DNA from: Sporosarcina luteola
GTDB taxonomy: Bacteria; Bacillota; Bacilli; Bacillales_A; Planococcaceae
Length of the DNA: 64,000 nucleotides
Direction: 5' to 3'
NCBI RefSeq assembly: GCF_023715535.1
Contig: NZ_JAMBOI010000010.1
Coordinates: 23,473-87,472 of the forward strand
Below, in pieces: positions 44,137 to 53,778 of the stretch; position 1 is the stretch's first letter, and every line of letters begins with the position of its first letter. A model generated the notes under the pieces. The model made no database searches and was not told the origin of the DNA. It was given only the letters and a program-made list of their open reading frames with translations. The position numbers were made by a program, and so were the translations under genes.

Positions 44137-45225
44137 ATGTCAAAGATGGATGATACGTTACTCATGCTGAAAGACTTGACGGACGCGAAGGGGATTCCCG
44201 GCAATGAACGTGAACCGCGTGAAGTCATGAAGAAATATATCGAGCCATACGCTGATGAAATTGAATACGATGGACTCGGGTCTTTGATTGCCAAAAAAAG
44301 CGGCGATGCAAATGGACCGAAAGTGATGGTGGCAGGCCACTTGGATGAAGTCGGCTTCATGGTGACGAAAATTGACGATAAAGGATTCATTTCCTTCCAG
44401 CCGGTCGGCGGATGGTGGTCGCAAGTCATGCTTGCCCAACGAGTGACGATCGTTACGCGTAAAGGGGGCACTTTGACGGGCATCATCGGATCGAAGCCTC
44501 CTCATATCCTATCTGCGGAAGCCCGGAAAAAGCCGGTGGACATTAAAGACATGTTCATCGATATCGGAGCTGAATCAAAGAAGGAAGCGATGGAATGGGG
44601 CGTTCTGCCCGGCGATATGATCGTTCCGTATTTCGAATTCACGGTCATGAACAATGATAAATACTTGCTTGCGAAAGCATGGGATAACCGAATTGGCTGT
44701 GCAATTGCAATTGACGTCCTGAAAGCGCTGAAAGGTGAAAATCACCCGAATATCGTATTCGGCGTCGGAGCGGTGCAAGAGGAAATCGGCTTGCGCGGTG
44801 CAAAAACGGCTGCTGCAAAAGTGAATCCGGATATCGGCTTTGCAGTTGACGTAGGCGTTGCGGGAGATACGCCAGGCGTCACTTCAAAGGAATCGACAAG
44901 CAAAATGGGCGACGGGCCTCAAATCCTTCTCTATGATGCATCGATGGTTTCCCATAAAGGTTTGCGTGATCTTGTCGTCGATACGGCAGAAGAACACGGC
45001 ATCCCATACCAATTCGAAGCAATTCCGGGCGGGGGAACAGATGCAGGTTCCATCCATGTTAGCGGAAACGGCGTGCCGTCTCTTGCCATTTGCGTCGCAA
45101 CTCGCTACATCCATTCCCATGCTGCGATGCTGCACCGGAATGATTACGAAAACGCGGTTAAATTGATTGTGGAAGTAATCAAGAAGCTCGACCGCGACAC
45201 AGTTGATAAAATCATTTTTGAATAA
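44137..45225 (+). CDS. ysdC: M42 family metallo-aminopeptidase (YsdC-like)
   Basis: 362 residues. Two-zinc M42 aminopeptidase: ligands in [22 protein letters not shown], catalytic Glu pair in [12 protein letters not shown], then AVDVG and [10 protein letters not shown]. Cytosolic, removes N-terminal residues from peptides, forming large dodecamers in characterised members. ATG behind TAGGAGG. Matches B. subtilis YsdC in length. Confidence 0.9.
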   Translation: MSKMDDTLLMLKDLTDAKGIPGNEREPREVMKKYIEPYADEIEYDGLGSLIAKKSGDANGPKVMVAGHLDEVGFMVTKIDDKGFISFQPVGGWWSQVMLAQRVTIVTRKGGTLTGIIGSKPPHILSAEARKKPVDIKDMFIDIGAESKKEAMEWGVLPGDMIVPYFEFTVMNNDKYLLAKAWDNRIGCAIAIDVLKALKGENHPNIVFGVGAVQEEIGLRGAKTAAAKVNPDIGFAVDVGVAGDTPGVTSKESTSKMGDGPQILLYDASMVSHKGLRDLVVDTAEEHGIPYQFEAIPGGGTDAGSIHVSGNGVPSLAICVATRYIHSHAAMLHRNDYENAVKLIVEVIKKLDRDTVDKIIFE

Positions 45226-45238
45226 GGAATGTTAGGAA

Positions 45239-45271
45239 AGATCGTGCCTGCTAGAGGCGCGGTCTTTTTTT
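45239..45271 (+). terminator. Terminator of M42 peptidase gene
   Basis: AGATCGTGCCT, loop, AGAGGCGCGGTCT (one mismatch) then T7. Confidence 0.75.
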
Positions 45272-45388
45272 ATACATTAATTTGTGAATAAATGCATATC
45301 GATAAATTTTTATCTAATGAATAAAAAACCAATAGTAAAGCATACTTCTGACTGACTAACTATTTTTTATTAGCTCATAATAATTCAA

Positions 45389-45417
45389 TTGACTTTATAA
45401 ATATGCAGACATATAAT
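45389..45417 (+). promoter_or_regulatory. Consensus SigA promoter of argF
   Basis: TTGACT (45389-45394), 17 bp, TATAAT (45412-45417). Just upstream, A/T-rich partial matches to the arginine box (GTGAATAAATGCAT near 45282, ATGAATAAAAA near 45317) suggest ArgR/AhrC control, though none is a full match. Confidence 0.75.
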
Positions 45418-45455
45418 GGAACATACAAACCATATTCAGGATGGAGATGATCATT

Positions 45456-46430
45456 TTGGTGAAAATGCATATATCCACATTAAAAACAGCGAAAAAAATT
45501 GAAGGTCAGCTAAAAGGCCGTGATCTGTTGACGTTATTGGATTATACGAGTGAAGAAATCGATTATTTATTGCAAAAAGCGTTGGTAATGAAGAAAGAAG
45601 CAATCGCAGGGAAAATTCCCCCCATACTGCAAGGGAAGACACTTGGCATGATTTTCGAAAAACATTCCACACGTACTAGGATTTCATTCGAAGTCGGCAT
45701 GGTGCAGCTTGGCGGCCATGCGATGTATATGAATGCGAATGATCTTCAAATCGGGCGCGGAGAATCGGTGCATGATACCGGAAAAGTTTTATCTGGGTAC
45801 TTGGACGCTGTCATGATCCGGGCAAACTCCCATGAAATGGTGGAGGAGCTGGCGAAGCATTCAACAATCCCCGTCATCAATGGACTTACGGATATGTATC
45901 ATCCATGCCAGGCGCTTGCGGATTTATTGACGATGATTGAAGTGAAAGGGTCTATTGCCGGCAAGAAACTCACTTATGTAGGCGACGGAAATAATGTTGC
46001 CCATTCGTTGGTCATTGGGGCGGCGAGTATGGGGATGCATGTAGCGGTCGCAACGCCTAAAGGGTATGAGTTCAATTCCGACCTCTTTGTGAAAGCTGAA
46101 AAAATTGCTGCGGCGAATGGCGGATCCGTCATGCAGACGAACAATCCTATTGAAGCGGTGGGAAATGCAGATGTCGTCTATACGGATGTCTGGGCAAGCA
46201 TGGGTCAGGAGGAAGAGGCCGCTGCGCGTCTTGAAGCATTTAAAGGGTTCCAAATAAACGATCAGCTTGTTGCAAATGCAAAGAAAGACTATTTGTTTTT
46301 ACATTGCTTGCCGGCCCACCGCGAAGAAGAGGTTGCGACTTCCGTCATTGACGGTCCCAATTCATATGTTTTTCAGCAGGCGGAGAATAGATTGCATGCA
46401 CAGAAAGCCGTACTAGCGGCACTGTTATAG
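45456..46430 (+). CDS. argF: Ornithine carbamoyltransferase
   Basis: About 324 residues. Carbamoyl-phosphate site STRTRISFEVG, second site MIRANSHE, HPCQALADL, and ornithine-site HCLPAHR. Makes citrulline in arginine synthesis. The start is ambiguous among ATG 45441, TTG 45456 and GTG 45459; TTG fits best with the GGAG at 45443-45446. It stands alone, not in an arg operon, behind a near-consensus promoter. Could also serve catabolism (arcB-like), but no arc genes are near. Confidence 0.93.
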   Translation: MVKMHISTLKTAKKIEGQLKGRDLLTLLDYTSEEIDYLLQKALVMKKEAIAGKIPPILQGKTLGMIFEKHSTRTRISFEVGMVQLGGHAMYMNANDLQIGRGESVHDTGKVLSGYLDAVMIRANSHEMVEELAKHSTIPVINGLTDMYHPCQALADLLTMIEVKGSIAGKKLTYVGDGNNVAHSLVIGAASMGMHVAVATPKGYEFNSDLFVKAEKIAAANGGSVMQTNNPIEAVGNADVVYTDVWASMGQEEEAAARLEAFKGFQINDQLVANAKKDYLFLHCLPAHREEEVATSVIDGPNSYVFQQAENRLHAQKAVLAALL

Positions 46431-46441
46431 GCACCAACGTA

Positions 46442-46472
46442 AAAAGCCACTCCAAATAATGGGTGGCTTTTA
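46442..46472. terminator. Bidirectional terminator between argF and sspI
   Basis: AAAAGCCAC/GTGGCTTTT around TCCAAATAATGG, between convergent genes. Confidence 0.8.
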
Positions 46473-46479
46473 ACGTTCT

Positions 46480-46695
46480 TTATGAACCCGCAGAGAATGC
46501 TTGTGCAAGTTCACCGCTGATTTTCGATTTTTCCTGTTCATCGGCATTGACCCACAGTTTTTCAAAAAATACACCTAGACCTGGCAGTAAATGTTCTTCG
46601 CCTCGCTGTAATGCATCCTCGACAACGCTTCGTATATCGGTCGCCGAGTTATTCGACATATTAGCGGCGATGGCGTCACGAATTTGAAAATTCAT
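46480..46695 (-). CDS. sspI: Small acid-soluble spore protein SspI
   Basis: 71 residues, the same length as I recall for B. subtilis SspI: MNFQIRDAIAANMSNNSATDIRSVVEDALQRGEEHLLPGLGVFFE. A minor spore-core protein made late in sporulation, and the best evidence that the host forms endospores. Divergent from ysgA, as in B. subtilis. Ribosome site AGGAGG. Confidence 0.95.
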   Translation of the reverse strand: MNFQIRDAIAANMSNNSATDIRSVVEDALQRGEEHLLPGLGVFFEKLWVNADEQEKSKISGELAQAFSAGS

Positions 46696-46786
46696 CTTAT
46701 CATCCTCCTGCCATCATTTTGTACACATTGATCGCCAACTATACGGACATTTGTTACACTAGAAGAAAAAGGATGTCGCACAATAC

Positions 46787-47551
46787 ATGAAAAGAATCGA
46801 ATCAACGCAAAACGCGCTCGTAAAACATTGGAAAAAGCTTGTAACGTCTAAGAAGGATCGCGATAAATCTGAAGAATTCCTCGTTGAAGGCTTCCATCTC
46901 GTCGAAGAGGCTATGAAGAAGGAAGGGACAATCCTTCATTTAATTGTTAGGGAGGATTTGGAACTTCCTGCTAGTTGGAAAACCGATAATCTACAACTTA
47001 TCCAAGTGACAAAGGCGGTTGCAAAAGAACTGGTCGAGACGGAGCAGTCACAAGGAATATTTGCTCATTGCCGTCAGTCGGAACATTCAGGTGAGGAAGC
47101 TGACAGCTGGAAGAAGCTTTTATTCATCGATGCTGTACAGGATCCGGGAAATATCGGAACAATGATCCGGACTGCGGATGCTGCTGGAATGGATGCAGTT
47201 ATCCTTGGGCAAGGTTCAGCGGATCCATTCAACCCAAAAACAGTGCGTTCTGCTCAAGGCTCACATTTCCATATCCCTGTCGTGAAAGGGGAGCTCGGTG
47301 AATGGATTGACCGGGCAAAGTCGGCCGGCATCAAAGTCATCGGAACGGGTTTGCACAACGCCGTCGATCATTTCACTGTAAGTCCGTTGAGTGAATTTGC
47401 GCTCATCGTTGGAAATGAAGGAAGTGGAGTTGCCGCCGAATACTTATCGAAAGCTGATACAATCGTGAAAATTCCGCTGTACGGAAAAGCTGAATCATTG
47501 AATGTCGCCATTGCCGCGGGCATCCTGCTTTATACGTACGGAAAACAATGA
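46787..47551 (+). CDS. ysgA: SpoU/TrmH-family RNA methyltransferase (YsgA)
   Basis: 254 residues. An N-terminal substrate-binding domain (KHWKKLVTSKKDRDKSEEFLVEGFHLVEEA) and a knotted SPOUT domain with LLFIDAVQDPGNIGTMIRTADAAG, IVGNEGSGV and AESLNVAIAAGILLY, the three SpoU motifs. It 2'-O-methylates rRNA or tRNA; the exact site is unknown. It lies before the pheS T-box as in B. subtilis. Confidence 0.92.
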   Translation: MKRIESTQNALVKHWKKLVTSKKDRDKSEEFLVEGFHLVEEAMKKEGTILHLIVREDLELPASWKTDNLQLIQVTKAVAKELVETEQSQGIFAHCRQSEHSGEEADSWKKLLFIDAVQDPGNIGTMIRTADAAGMDAVILGQGSADPFNPKTVRSAQGSHFHIPVVKGELGEWIDRAKSAGIKVIGTGLHNAVDHFTVSPLSEFALIVGNEGSGVAAEYLSKADTIVKIPLYGKAESLNVAIAAGILLYTYGKQ

Positions 47552-47565
47552 TATCGATGTTGATG

Positions 47566-47856
47566 AACAAACCGAAATCGGGTATAGTAAAGTTGTATAT
47601 AACTTTCGAATGGCTATGACCGGGAAAAGTAGACAGTATGAAACCGACAGGAAATCGGCGCCTAGACTGAGAGCGCGGATAGGCGAAACACTGTTGAAGT
47701 TCACCCCGCGAGCTGCCGCTTGGACCAGTGCAAACTGTAAAGGCGTGCCGGTAGAGGACCGTTATTCCAAATGAAGTGATTATGCGTTCTGCATAATAAT
47801 CAGGGTGGTACCGCGAACTCGTCCTCGTCCCTTTTTGGGGGCGGGGTTTTTTTATT
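47566..47856 (+). promoter_or_regulatory. T-box leader controlling pheST
   Basis: The perfect T-box core AGGGTGGTACCGCG lies at 47802-47815, followed by a terminator hairpin (CTCGTCCC...GGGGGCGGGG, T7) ending near 47856. The upstream 230 bp are hairpin-rich. Likely phenylalanine specific from the genes it controls; a TTC triplet at 47699-47701 is the possible specifier. Confidence 0.93.
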
Positions 47857-47873
47857 TTGAAAGGAGAATGACA

Positions 47874-48911
47874 ATGGAGCAACAATTGCAGCAATTGAAA
47901 GAAGAAGCGTTGACGAAAATCCAGGAAGCATCGACTGTCAAAGAATTAAATGACGTCCGTGTCGCTTACCTAGGCAAGAAAGGTCCCATTACCGATTTAT
48001 TGAAAGGGATGGGGAAGCTGCCAGCTGAAGAACGTCCTAAAATGGGGGCGCTCGTCAACGTCGTCCGTGAATCGGTGACGGAATCACTGGAAGCGAAAAT
48101 GATGAAGCTGGAAGAAGAGGCAATCAATGCGCAATTGGAAAAAGAAGCGATAGACGTCACCTTGCCTGGCCGTCCGGCTCCAACGGGCAATCATCATCCA
48201 TTGACACGCGTCGTTGAAGAAATTGAAGACTTCTTCATCAGCATGGGCTATGAAATCGCAGAAGGCCCCGAAGTGGAAAAGGATTACTACAACTTTGAAG
48301 CGCTCAATTTGCCGAAAGGGCATCCTGCTCGAGATATGCAGGATTCCTTCTATATTTCCGAGGAAATTCTTCTTCGTACACATACTTCGCCGGTACAAGC
48401 AAGAACAATGGAGGCGAAAGGCGGAAGTGCCATTAAAATTATCTGCCCTGGCAAAGTGTATCGCCGGGATAATGACGATGCCACGCACTCCCATCAATTC
48501 ACGCAAATCGAAGGACTCGTTGTAGGAGAAGATATTCGTATGAGCGACTTGAAAGGGACGCTCGACCTGTTCGCCAAGAAAATGTTCGGTGCCGAACGTG
48601 AAATCCGTTTGCGCCCTAGCTTCTTCCCATTCACGGAACCATCCGTCGAAATGGACATTTCCTGCTTCAAATGCGGCGGGGACGGCTGTAATGTCTGTAA
48701 AAAGACAGGATGGATCGAAATTTTAGGCGCAGGAATGGTGCATCCGAATGTACTGAAGATGGCGGGCTACGACCCTTCAGTCGTAACAGGATTCGCATTC
48801 GGTATGGGACCTGAGCGGATTGCGATGCTGAAATATGGAGTGGAAGATATCCGTCATTTCTATACGAATGACGTGCGTTTCATATCACAATTCCATCGGA
48901 CGGAAGCTTAA
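47874..48911 (+). CDS. pheS: Phenylalanyl-tRNA synthetase alpha subunit
   Basis: 345 residues. An N-terminal coiled coil (about 1-85) is followed by the class II catalytic core: [34 protein letters not shown], motif 2 region [21 protein letters not shown], and motif 3 [18 protein letters not shown] use the second ATG of MTMEQQ (47874), 7 nt after AAGGAG. A longer frame starting inside the T-box is not real. Co-transcribed with pheT. Confidence 0.97.
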   Translation: MEQQLQQLKEEALTKIQEASTVKELNDVRVAYLGKKGPITDLLKGMGKLPAEERPKMGALVNVVRESVTESLEAKMMKLEEEAINAQLEKEAIDVTLPGRPAPTGNHHPLTRVVEEIEDFFISMGYEIAEGPEVEKDYYNFEALNLPKGHPARDMQDSFYISEEILLRTHTSPVQARTMEAKGGSAIKIICPGKVYRRDNDDATHSHQFTQIEGLVVGEDIRMSDLKGTLDLFAKKMFGAEREIRLRPSFFPFTEPSVEMDISCFKCGGDGCNVCKKTGWIEILGAGMVHPNVLKMAGYDPSVVTGFAFGMGPERIAMLKYGVEDIRHFYTNDVRFISQFHRTEA

Positions 48912-48923
48912 GGAGGAGATTAG

Positions 48924-51335
48924 ATGTTAGTATCAACGAAATGGCTAAATGAGTACGTCAACATAAATGGGATCAATCCTGCAGACTTAGCGGAAAGAAT
49001 TACACGTTCAGGCATCGAGGTGGATTCCATCATCGATCGTTCGCTTGGAATGACGAATGTCGTTGTCGGACACGTGGTGGAGTGCGTGAAGCATCCGGAA
49101 GCAGATAAATTGAACATCTGCCAAGTGGATGTCGGGGATGAGACAACACAGATCATTTGTGGGGCGCCGAATGTCGCACAAGGACAAAAAGTGATCGTTG
49201 CGCGGCCAGGAGCGGTTCTCCCAGGTGATTTTAAGATTAAAAAAGCGAAACTGCGCGGCGAAGAATCGAATGGCATGATCTGTTCGTTGCAAGAGCTTGG
49301 AATTGAAGGGAAACTTGTTCCGAAGGCTTACGCGGAGGGCATTTATGTGTTGCCTGAAGACGCGGTGCCGGGTGAAAACGCTCTTCCATTGCTTGGCTTG
49401 GACGACACAGTGCTCGAATTCGATTTGACTCCGAACCGCTCAGATGCGCTAAGCATGTTAGGTGTCGCTTATGAAGTCAGCGCAATTTTATCCCAAGGGA
49501 TTGCGCTTCCGGAGATTGATTATCCTACGGCTTCGGAAAAAGCGGAAGATTTGCTGAAGCTACGTGTAGATGCAACCGTCGTCAATCCGATGTACGTAGC
49601 GAAAGTCGTAAAGAATATTAAAGTGGCGGAGTCCCCATTATGGCTGCAAAATGCGTTGATGGCTTCAGGCGTCCGCCCTCATAATAATGTTGTTGATATT
49701 ACAAATTACGTCTTACTGGAGTATGGCCAGCCGTTGCATGCATTCGACTATGACCGTCTTGAGACGGGCGAAATCGTTGTTCGTCATGCCGAAAAGGGCG
49801 AAGTGATGACGACGTTGGATGATGTTGAACGGAAATTGAACTCGCATAACCTTGTCATTACGAATGGAAAGGAGCCTGTAGCTCTAGCCGGCGTCATGGG
49901 TGGAGCGAATTCGGAGGTTCATGACGGAACAACAACTGTCGTCATTGAATCCGCTTATTTCGCACCTTCATCTGTTCGTCGCACTTCTAAAGAAGTCGGA
50001 CTTCGAAGCGATGCGAGCACACGCTTTGAAAAAGGCGTCGATCCGAACCGGGTTCAGGAAGCGGCAGAACGTGCAGCGCAACTTATGGCTGAGCTGGCAG
50101 GCGGGGAAGTCCTTGCGGGATCAGTCATCTTTGATGAACTTGATAAAACGGCAGAACGCATTACAATTTCACCGGATTACATCAATAGCCGACTCGGCAT
50201 GAAAATATCGATGGATGAAATGCTCACCATTTTGGAGCGTCTCCGTATTCCTACGCAGGCGATCAATGGACAGCTGGTCATTGATGCGCCGACACGCAGG
50301 CAGGATTTGAAGATCAGGGAAGATATTATAGAGGAAATTGCACGTATGCACGGATACGATGAAATTCCGAAAACACTCCCTGTATCCGAATCGACACCGG
50401 GCGGTTTGACACCGTATCAGGCGAAGCGCCGGATTGTCCGCCAGTTCCTTGAAGGGGCGGGGCTTTATCAGGCAGTCACGTATTCATTGACATCGAAGGC
50501 GCAGGCGCAGGCGTTTGCTTTGGAGACGGCTCCGGTAACGGAATTGCTGATGCCGATGAGCGAGGACCGGAGCGTACTTCGTCAAAGCTTGATCCCTCAT
50601 CTATTGGAGGCGGCTACGTATAACGTCGCGCGTCGCATCGATTCAGTTGCACTTTACGAAACAGGCTCTGTCTTCCTCGGTGAAGAAGAAGATGGCCTTC
50701 CTCGTGAAGTGGAACATGTGTCGGCGGTGTTGACAGGCAAATGGGTCGATCATGCTTGGCAAGCGGAGACGAAGAAAGTTGATTTTTACGTAGTCAAAGG
50801 AATTGTAGAAGGCATGATGGATCTTCTAGGTCTGCTCGAGGGCTTGTCGTTTGAAAAAGCAGTAATCGATGGCATGCATCCGGGACGGACGGCTGCTGTT
50901 CTATTGGACGGAGAACGGATTGGCATGATTGGCCAAATCCATCCGACAGAGCAAAAGAAGCGTGATTTGAAAGAGACATATGTAATGGAATTGAATCTTG
51001 AAAGAATCCTATCTGCCGAAACGGATGAGCTTCTATATGTTCCGGTTCCGCGTTACCCATCCATTTCACGGGATATAGCACTCGTTGTTGCGAGCGGAAC
51101 TTCAGCAGGAATGTTGGAGACGATCATCCGTAACGCGGGAGGCAAACTGTTGAAAGATGTGAAGCTGTTCGATTTATACGAAGGCGACAAGGTAGAGGAA
51201 GGCAAGAAATCACTTGCGTTCTCAATGACCTATTTCGACCCTGAACGAACATTGACAGACGAGGAAATCGTCAAAGCGCATGAAAAGGTATTGAAAGCAT
51301 TAACCGAAGAAGCAGACGCACAGCTTCGCGGATAA
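48924..51335 (+). CDS. pheT: Phenylalanyl-tRNA synthetase beta subunit
   Basis: 803 residues. An EMAP/tRNA-binding OB fold (about 39-150; VVGHVVECVKHPEADKLNICQVDVGDE) is followed by B3/B4 editing domains, B5 domain (TISPDYINSRLGMKISMDEM), the inactive catalytic-like core and a C-terminal FDX-ACB anticodon domain (RYPSISRDIALVV to the end). Ribosome site AAGGAGGAG, 12 bp after pheS. Ends at a strong terminator. Confidence 0.97.
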   Translation: MLVSTKWLNEYVNINGINPADLAERITRSGIEVDSIIDRSLGMTNVVVGHVVECVKHPEADKLNICQVDVGDETTQIICGAPNVAQGQKVIVARPGAVLPGDFKIKKAKLRGEESNGMICSLQELGIEGKLVPKAYAEGIYVLPEDAVPGENALPLLGLDDTVLEFDLTPNRSDALSMLGVAYEVSAILSQGIALPEIDYPTASEKAEDLLKLRVDATVVNPMYVAKVVKNIKVAESPLWLQNALMASGVRPHNNVVDITNYVLLEYGQPLHAFDYDRLETGEIVVRHAEKGEVMTTLDDVERKLNSHNLVITNGKEPVALAGVMGGANSEVHDGTTTVVIESAYFAPSSVRRTSKEVGLRSDASTRFEKGVDPNRVQEAAERAAQLMAELAGGEVLAGSVIFDELDKTAERITISPDYINSRLGMKISMDEMLTILERLRIPTQAINGQLVIDAPTRRQDLKIREDIIEEIARMHGYDEIPKTLPVSESTPGGLTPYQAKRRIVRQFLEGAGLYQAVTYSLTSKAQAQAFALETAPVTELLMPMSEDRSVLRQSLIPHLLEAATYNVARRIDSVALYETGSVFLGEEEDGLPREVEHVSAVLTGKWVDHAWQAETKKVDFYVVKGIVEGMMDLLGLLEGLSFEKAVIDGMHPGRTAAVLLDGERIGMIGQIHPTEQKKRDLKETYVMELNLERILSAETDELLYVPVPRYPSISRDIALVVASGTSAGMLETIIRNAGGKLLKDVKLFDLYEGDKVEEGKKSLAFSMTYFDPERTLTDEEIVKAHEKVLKALTEEADAQLRG

Positions 51336-51339
51336 AACG

Positions 51340-51384
51340 AAAGACCGCTTATGGGGAATGTATCTCCATAAGCGGTCTTTTTGT
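51340..51384 (+). terminator. Terminator of pheST
   Basis: AAAGACCGCTTATGG pairs with CCATAAGCGGTCTTT, then TTG; loop GGAATGTATCT. Confidence 0.85.
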
Positions 51385-51411
51385 TTAACTATGGCAAGAG
51401 TCTAAATGGAT

Positions 51412-51595
51412 TTGCTAAGAAATTAGCTTCGCGCTCAAGAATTCGTCTTCGTGCTCAAGAAATGTCTTCCGCGCTCAAGAATGCGTCCTCGGCGCTCAAG
51501 AAATCATCCTCGCGCTCAAGAAGTCGTCCTCCACGCTCAAGAAGTGACTCTTCGCGCTCAAGAATCCGCCCGCCGCGCTCAAGAAGGCACCCATG
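51412..51595. repeat. Array B: eight 20-21-bp-phased CGCTCAAGAA cores
   Basis: GCTCAAGAA starts at 51433, 51453, 51473, 51494, 51514, 51535, 51556 and 51577 (steps 20, 20, 21, 20, 21, 21, 21). A decayed copy GCTAAGAA lies at 51414. Intervening bases vary, with only a weak TCNTC trend. It lies between convergent pheT and rnhC. Confidence 0.9.
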
Positions 51596-51606
51596 CCCTA
51601 AAACAA

Positions 51607-52539
51607 TCACCTTTTCATCGCCGCAATTTTTTTCGCCTTCTGTGCATTGGCAAAATGCCATTTCGTCATCGATTTCAGAGCGGCTTCTCCATCTTTCAAT
51701 AAAATCTTTGCCGCAGCTTCATCCACACCGCGTCCTGCGCCTTTAGGGAGCGTTACTCCGGCTTTCGCACTCAATCGATCCATCTCTTCCAAAAACGCAA
51801 CCCTTGCAATAATAGACGCAGCAGCAACTGCTACATGCAATCCTTCCGCTTTCGTCGAAAATAAGACATTTTCCCGAACGATTTCCGGCTCGCTTTTTAT
51901 ATGGTTATAATAAATGCCACGTTCCGCAAACTGGTCGATCAGAATATAATCAGGCTTTTCATCATTCATTTTACGCAACACATGCTTCAATGCCTGATTA
52001 TGAAGCAACGCCTTAATTTTGCCTTGCGACCATCCCTTTGCCTGCACCTCGTTATACTTCTCATTCGTTAAAGTGAGGACGCTATGGATAAGAGTCTCTT
52101 GCAAATCAGGGGCAATCCTCCGCATCAAATCATCGGTCAACTGCTTTGAATCCCTGACACCCAACTCACGCACTAGTTCGATTTGATCTGAACTGACGAA
52201 ACATGCAGCAACCGTAACGGGACCGAAGAAGTCCCCCGTACCTGTTTCGTCAGATCCAATGACGGAAAGCTCGGAGAAATGCTCGGGCAAAGTTTCACCT
52301 TTTACGCTTGTTTTCATAGGAGATGCCTGCTTATCAACGATACCCCACAGAGCAGCTTCCCGAAGTGCACCTCCACCTTGAAACAGTACTTTGCCAGATT
52401 TATATGCAGTAATCGCCGTATCCGGCAGCTTTGCCGCAAAAACAACGCCAGGTGCATTTCGTGTAACTTTTAGGGCAGCGTAATGGTCTATTAATTTTTC
52501 CAACTTGGCTTTTTCCAATTGAAGAACACTTTGGCTCAT
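51607..52539 (-). CDS. rnhC: Ribonuclease HIII
   Basis: 310 residues. An N-terminal TBP-like substrate-binding domain (KVTRNAPGVVFAAKLPDTAITAYKSGKVLFQG) precedes the catalytic RNase HII fold with SVIGSDETGTGDFFGPV (first Asp and Glu) and further acidic residues in RDSKQL and YILIDQF. Removes RNA from RNA-DNA hybrids. ATG 52539 chosen (AAGGGA 8 nt upstream) rather than a longer in-frame ATG. Convergent with pheT across array B, divergent from zapA. Confidence 0.95.
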   Translation of the reverse strand: MSQSVLQLEKAKLEKLIDHYAALKVTRNAPGVVFAAKLPDTAITAYKSGKVLFQGGGALREAALWGIVDKQASPMKTSVKGETLPEHFSELSVIGSDETGTGDFFGPVTVAACFVSSDQIELVRELGVRDSKQLTDDLMRRIAPDLQETLIHSVLTLTNEKYNEVQAKGWSQGKIKALLHNQALKHVLRKMNDEKPDYILIDQFAERGIYYNHIKSEPEIVRENVLFSTKAEGLHVAVAAASIIARVAFLEEMDRLSAKAGVTLPKGAGRGVDEAAAKILLKDGEAALKSMTKWHFANAQKAKKIAAMKR

Positions 52540-52702
52540 ATATATCGTCCCTTCCATAACCTTCTTTCCATATTGTACAATAATCCTGAAGGCAGATGTA
52601 TGGTGTGCTTTTGTAAGCCCGTCTGAGACGGAAATCAACGGTGTAACCACTACCTTCTCTTTTCAACTAAAACAATTTCATGGTATGATTGGGTACAGAA
52701 CT

Positions 52703-52830
52703 TTTTAGTTTCATCAGCTCCTGGCTGAAGCAACTAAAAGCCTCCGGCGGATGTCATAGATTTTGAATGGAGTTAATTGCGCAAGCGCAATTCAAAATCT
52801 GGACTCAATTACGCCGAGGCGTAATTGATT
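52703..52830 (+). promoter_or_regulatory. Multi-hairpin element (family C), copy 1, before zapA
   Basis: In order: nested hairpin TTTTAGTT/AACTAAAA (52703-52710/52732-52739) with inner TCAGC/GCTGA; linker GCCTCCGGCGGATGTCA (52740-52756); stem AGATTTTGAA/TTCAAAATCT (52758-52767/52791-52800) holding an inner TTGCGC/GCGCAA; and a perfect stem CAATTACGCC/GGCGTAATTG (52806-52827). The zapA ribosome site follows at once. Same layout as copy 2 before etfA. Confidence 0.7.
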
Positions 52831-52846
52831 TAGGGAGGGTTCATCA

Positions 52847-53107
52847 TTGGCAGACGAGCAAAAAACGCGAATTGCGGTTGACATATATGGACAGACGTAT
52901 ACAATTGTCGGCAGTGAAACGAGCAATCATGTCAAGCTCGTCGCATCGATGGTCGATGAAAGGATGAAGGAAATCAGTTCTCGCAATCCTTATTTGGACA
53001 GTTCCAAAATCGCGGTCCTCACCGCTGTAAATAGTGTACACGATTATTTGAAGCTGAAAGAACGAATTGAGCTCCTTGAAGAAGAATTGAATAAGTTGAA
53101 GGGTTGA
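52847..53107 (+). CDS. zapA: Cell division protein ZapA
   Basis: 86 residues: an N-terminal beta-hairpin region ([18 protein letters not shown]) and a long coiled coil ([22 protein letters not shown]). It bundles FtsZ filaments at the division ring. TTG start, AGGGAGGG 8 nt upstream. It is preceded by the multi-hairpin element, and cvpA follows after 9 bp. Confidence 0.93.
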   Translation: MADEQKTRIAVDIYGQTYTIVGSETSNHVKLVASMVDERMKEISSRNPYLDSSKIAVLTAVNSVHDYLKLKERIELLEEELNKLKG

Positions 53108-53116
53108 CGGTCGTAT

Positions 53117-53656
53117 ATGCTAGATTTAATACTTTTATTCCTCTTTTTGGGAGGATTGATCACCGGTTTTAGGCGTGGGCTTATCGTACAGGTAATACAT
53201 ATGACAGGTTTCTTTATCGCCCTTATCATTGCTTACATATACTATAAACCATTGTCCGAGAAGTTTGTCTTATGGATTCCATATCCCGGAGTGACTGCGG
53301 CATCCAAGTTGAGCTGGACAGTTGAACAGCTTGATCTGGATCAGACATTTTACAGGGTCCTCGCATTTGTCATCATTTTTATCGTAGTCAAATTTGTATT
53401 GCAGTTGGTTGCATCCATGTTTGATTTCCTGAAGTTCCTGCCGGTATTGGGCTTTTTATCACGTTTTGCAGGAGCAGTACTAGGTTTCATCGAGTTTTAT
53501 ATTCTCATATTCCTATTACTCTATCTACTGGCAATGCTGCCGTTAGATTCCATTCAAGGGATGATTGGAAAATCGTTATTGGCGGACGCGATATTCGAGC
53601 ATACACCGATCATTTCGGAAACGGTGAAAAAATGGTGGTATATCTATATGAAGTGA
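53117..53656 (+). CDS. cvpA: CvpA family membrane protein
   Basis: 179 residues, four membrane helices; LDLILLFLFLGGLITGFRRGLI at the N-terminus is the CvpA start. The B. subtilis counterpart is YshB, function unknown (colicin V production family). 9 bp after zapA, so one operon; a terminator follows. Confidence 0.9.
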   Translation: MLDLILLFLFLGGLITGFRRGLIVQVIHMTGFFIALIIAYIYYKPLSEKFVLWIPYPGVTAASKLSWTVEQLDLDQTFYRVLAFVIIFIVVKFVLQLVASMFDFLKFLPVLGFLSRFAGAVLGFIEFYILIFLLLYLLAMLPLDSIQGMIGKSLLADAIFEHTPIISETVKKWWYIYMK

Positions 53657-53708
53657 TGTATTGCGGCCCGTGCAAAAACGAAGGCTGTCCTATACAATCA
53701 ATCTGAAC

Positions 53709-53743
53709 GGCTTCCCCCCTTGGTTGGAGGGAAGCCTTTTTTC
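53709..53743 (+). terminator. Terminator of zapA-cvpA
   Basis: GGCTTCCCCCC pairs with GAGGGAAGCC around TTGGTTG, then T6. Confidence 0.85.
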
Positions 53744-53778
53744 AAGAACGATTCAGATAAATGGAGGAGTGGTGACTC

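Noticed and set aside
47502..47873. Open frame through the T-box and a longer pheS start at 47805
   Set aside because: Both lie in T-box leader and terminator sequence; the well-spaced AAGGAG supports ATG 47874.
51381..51746. Open frames on both strands coding for 7-residue periodic peptides
   Set aside because: The periodicity follows from the 20-21-bp DNA array; there is no ribosome site, and steps of 20 break the frame.
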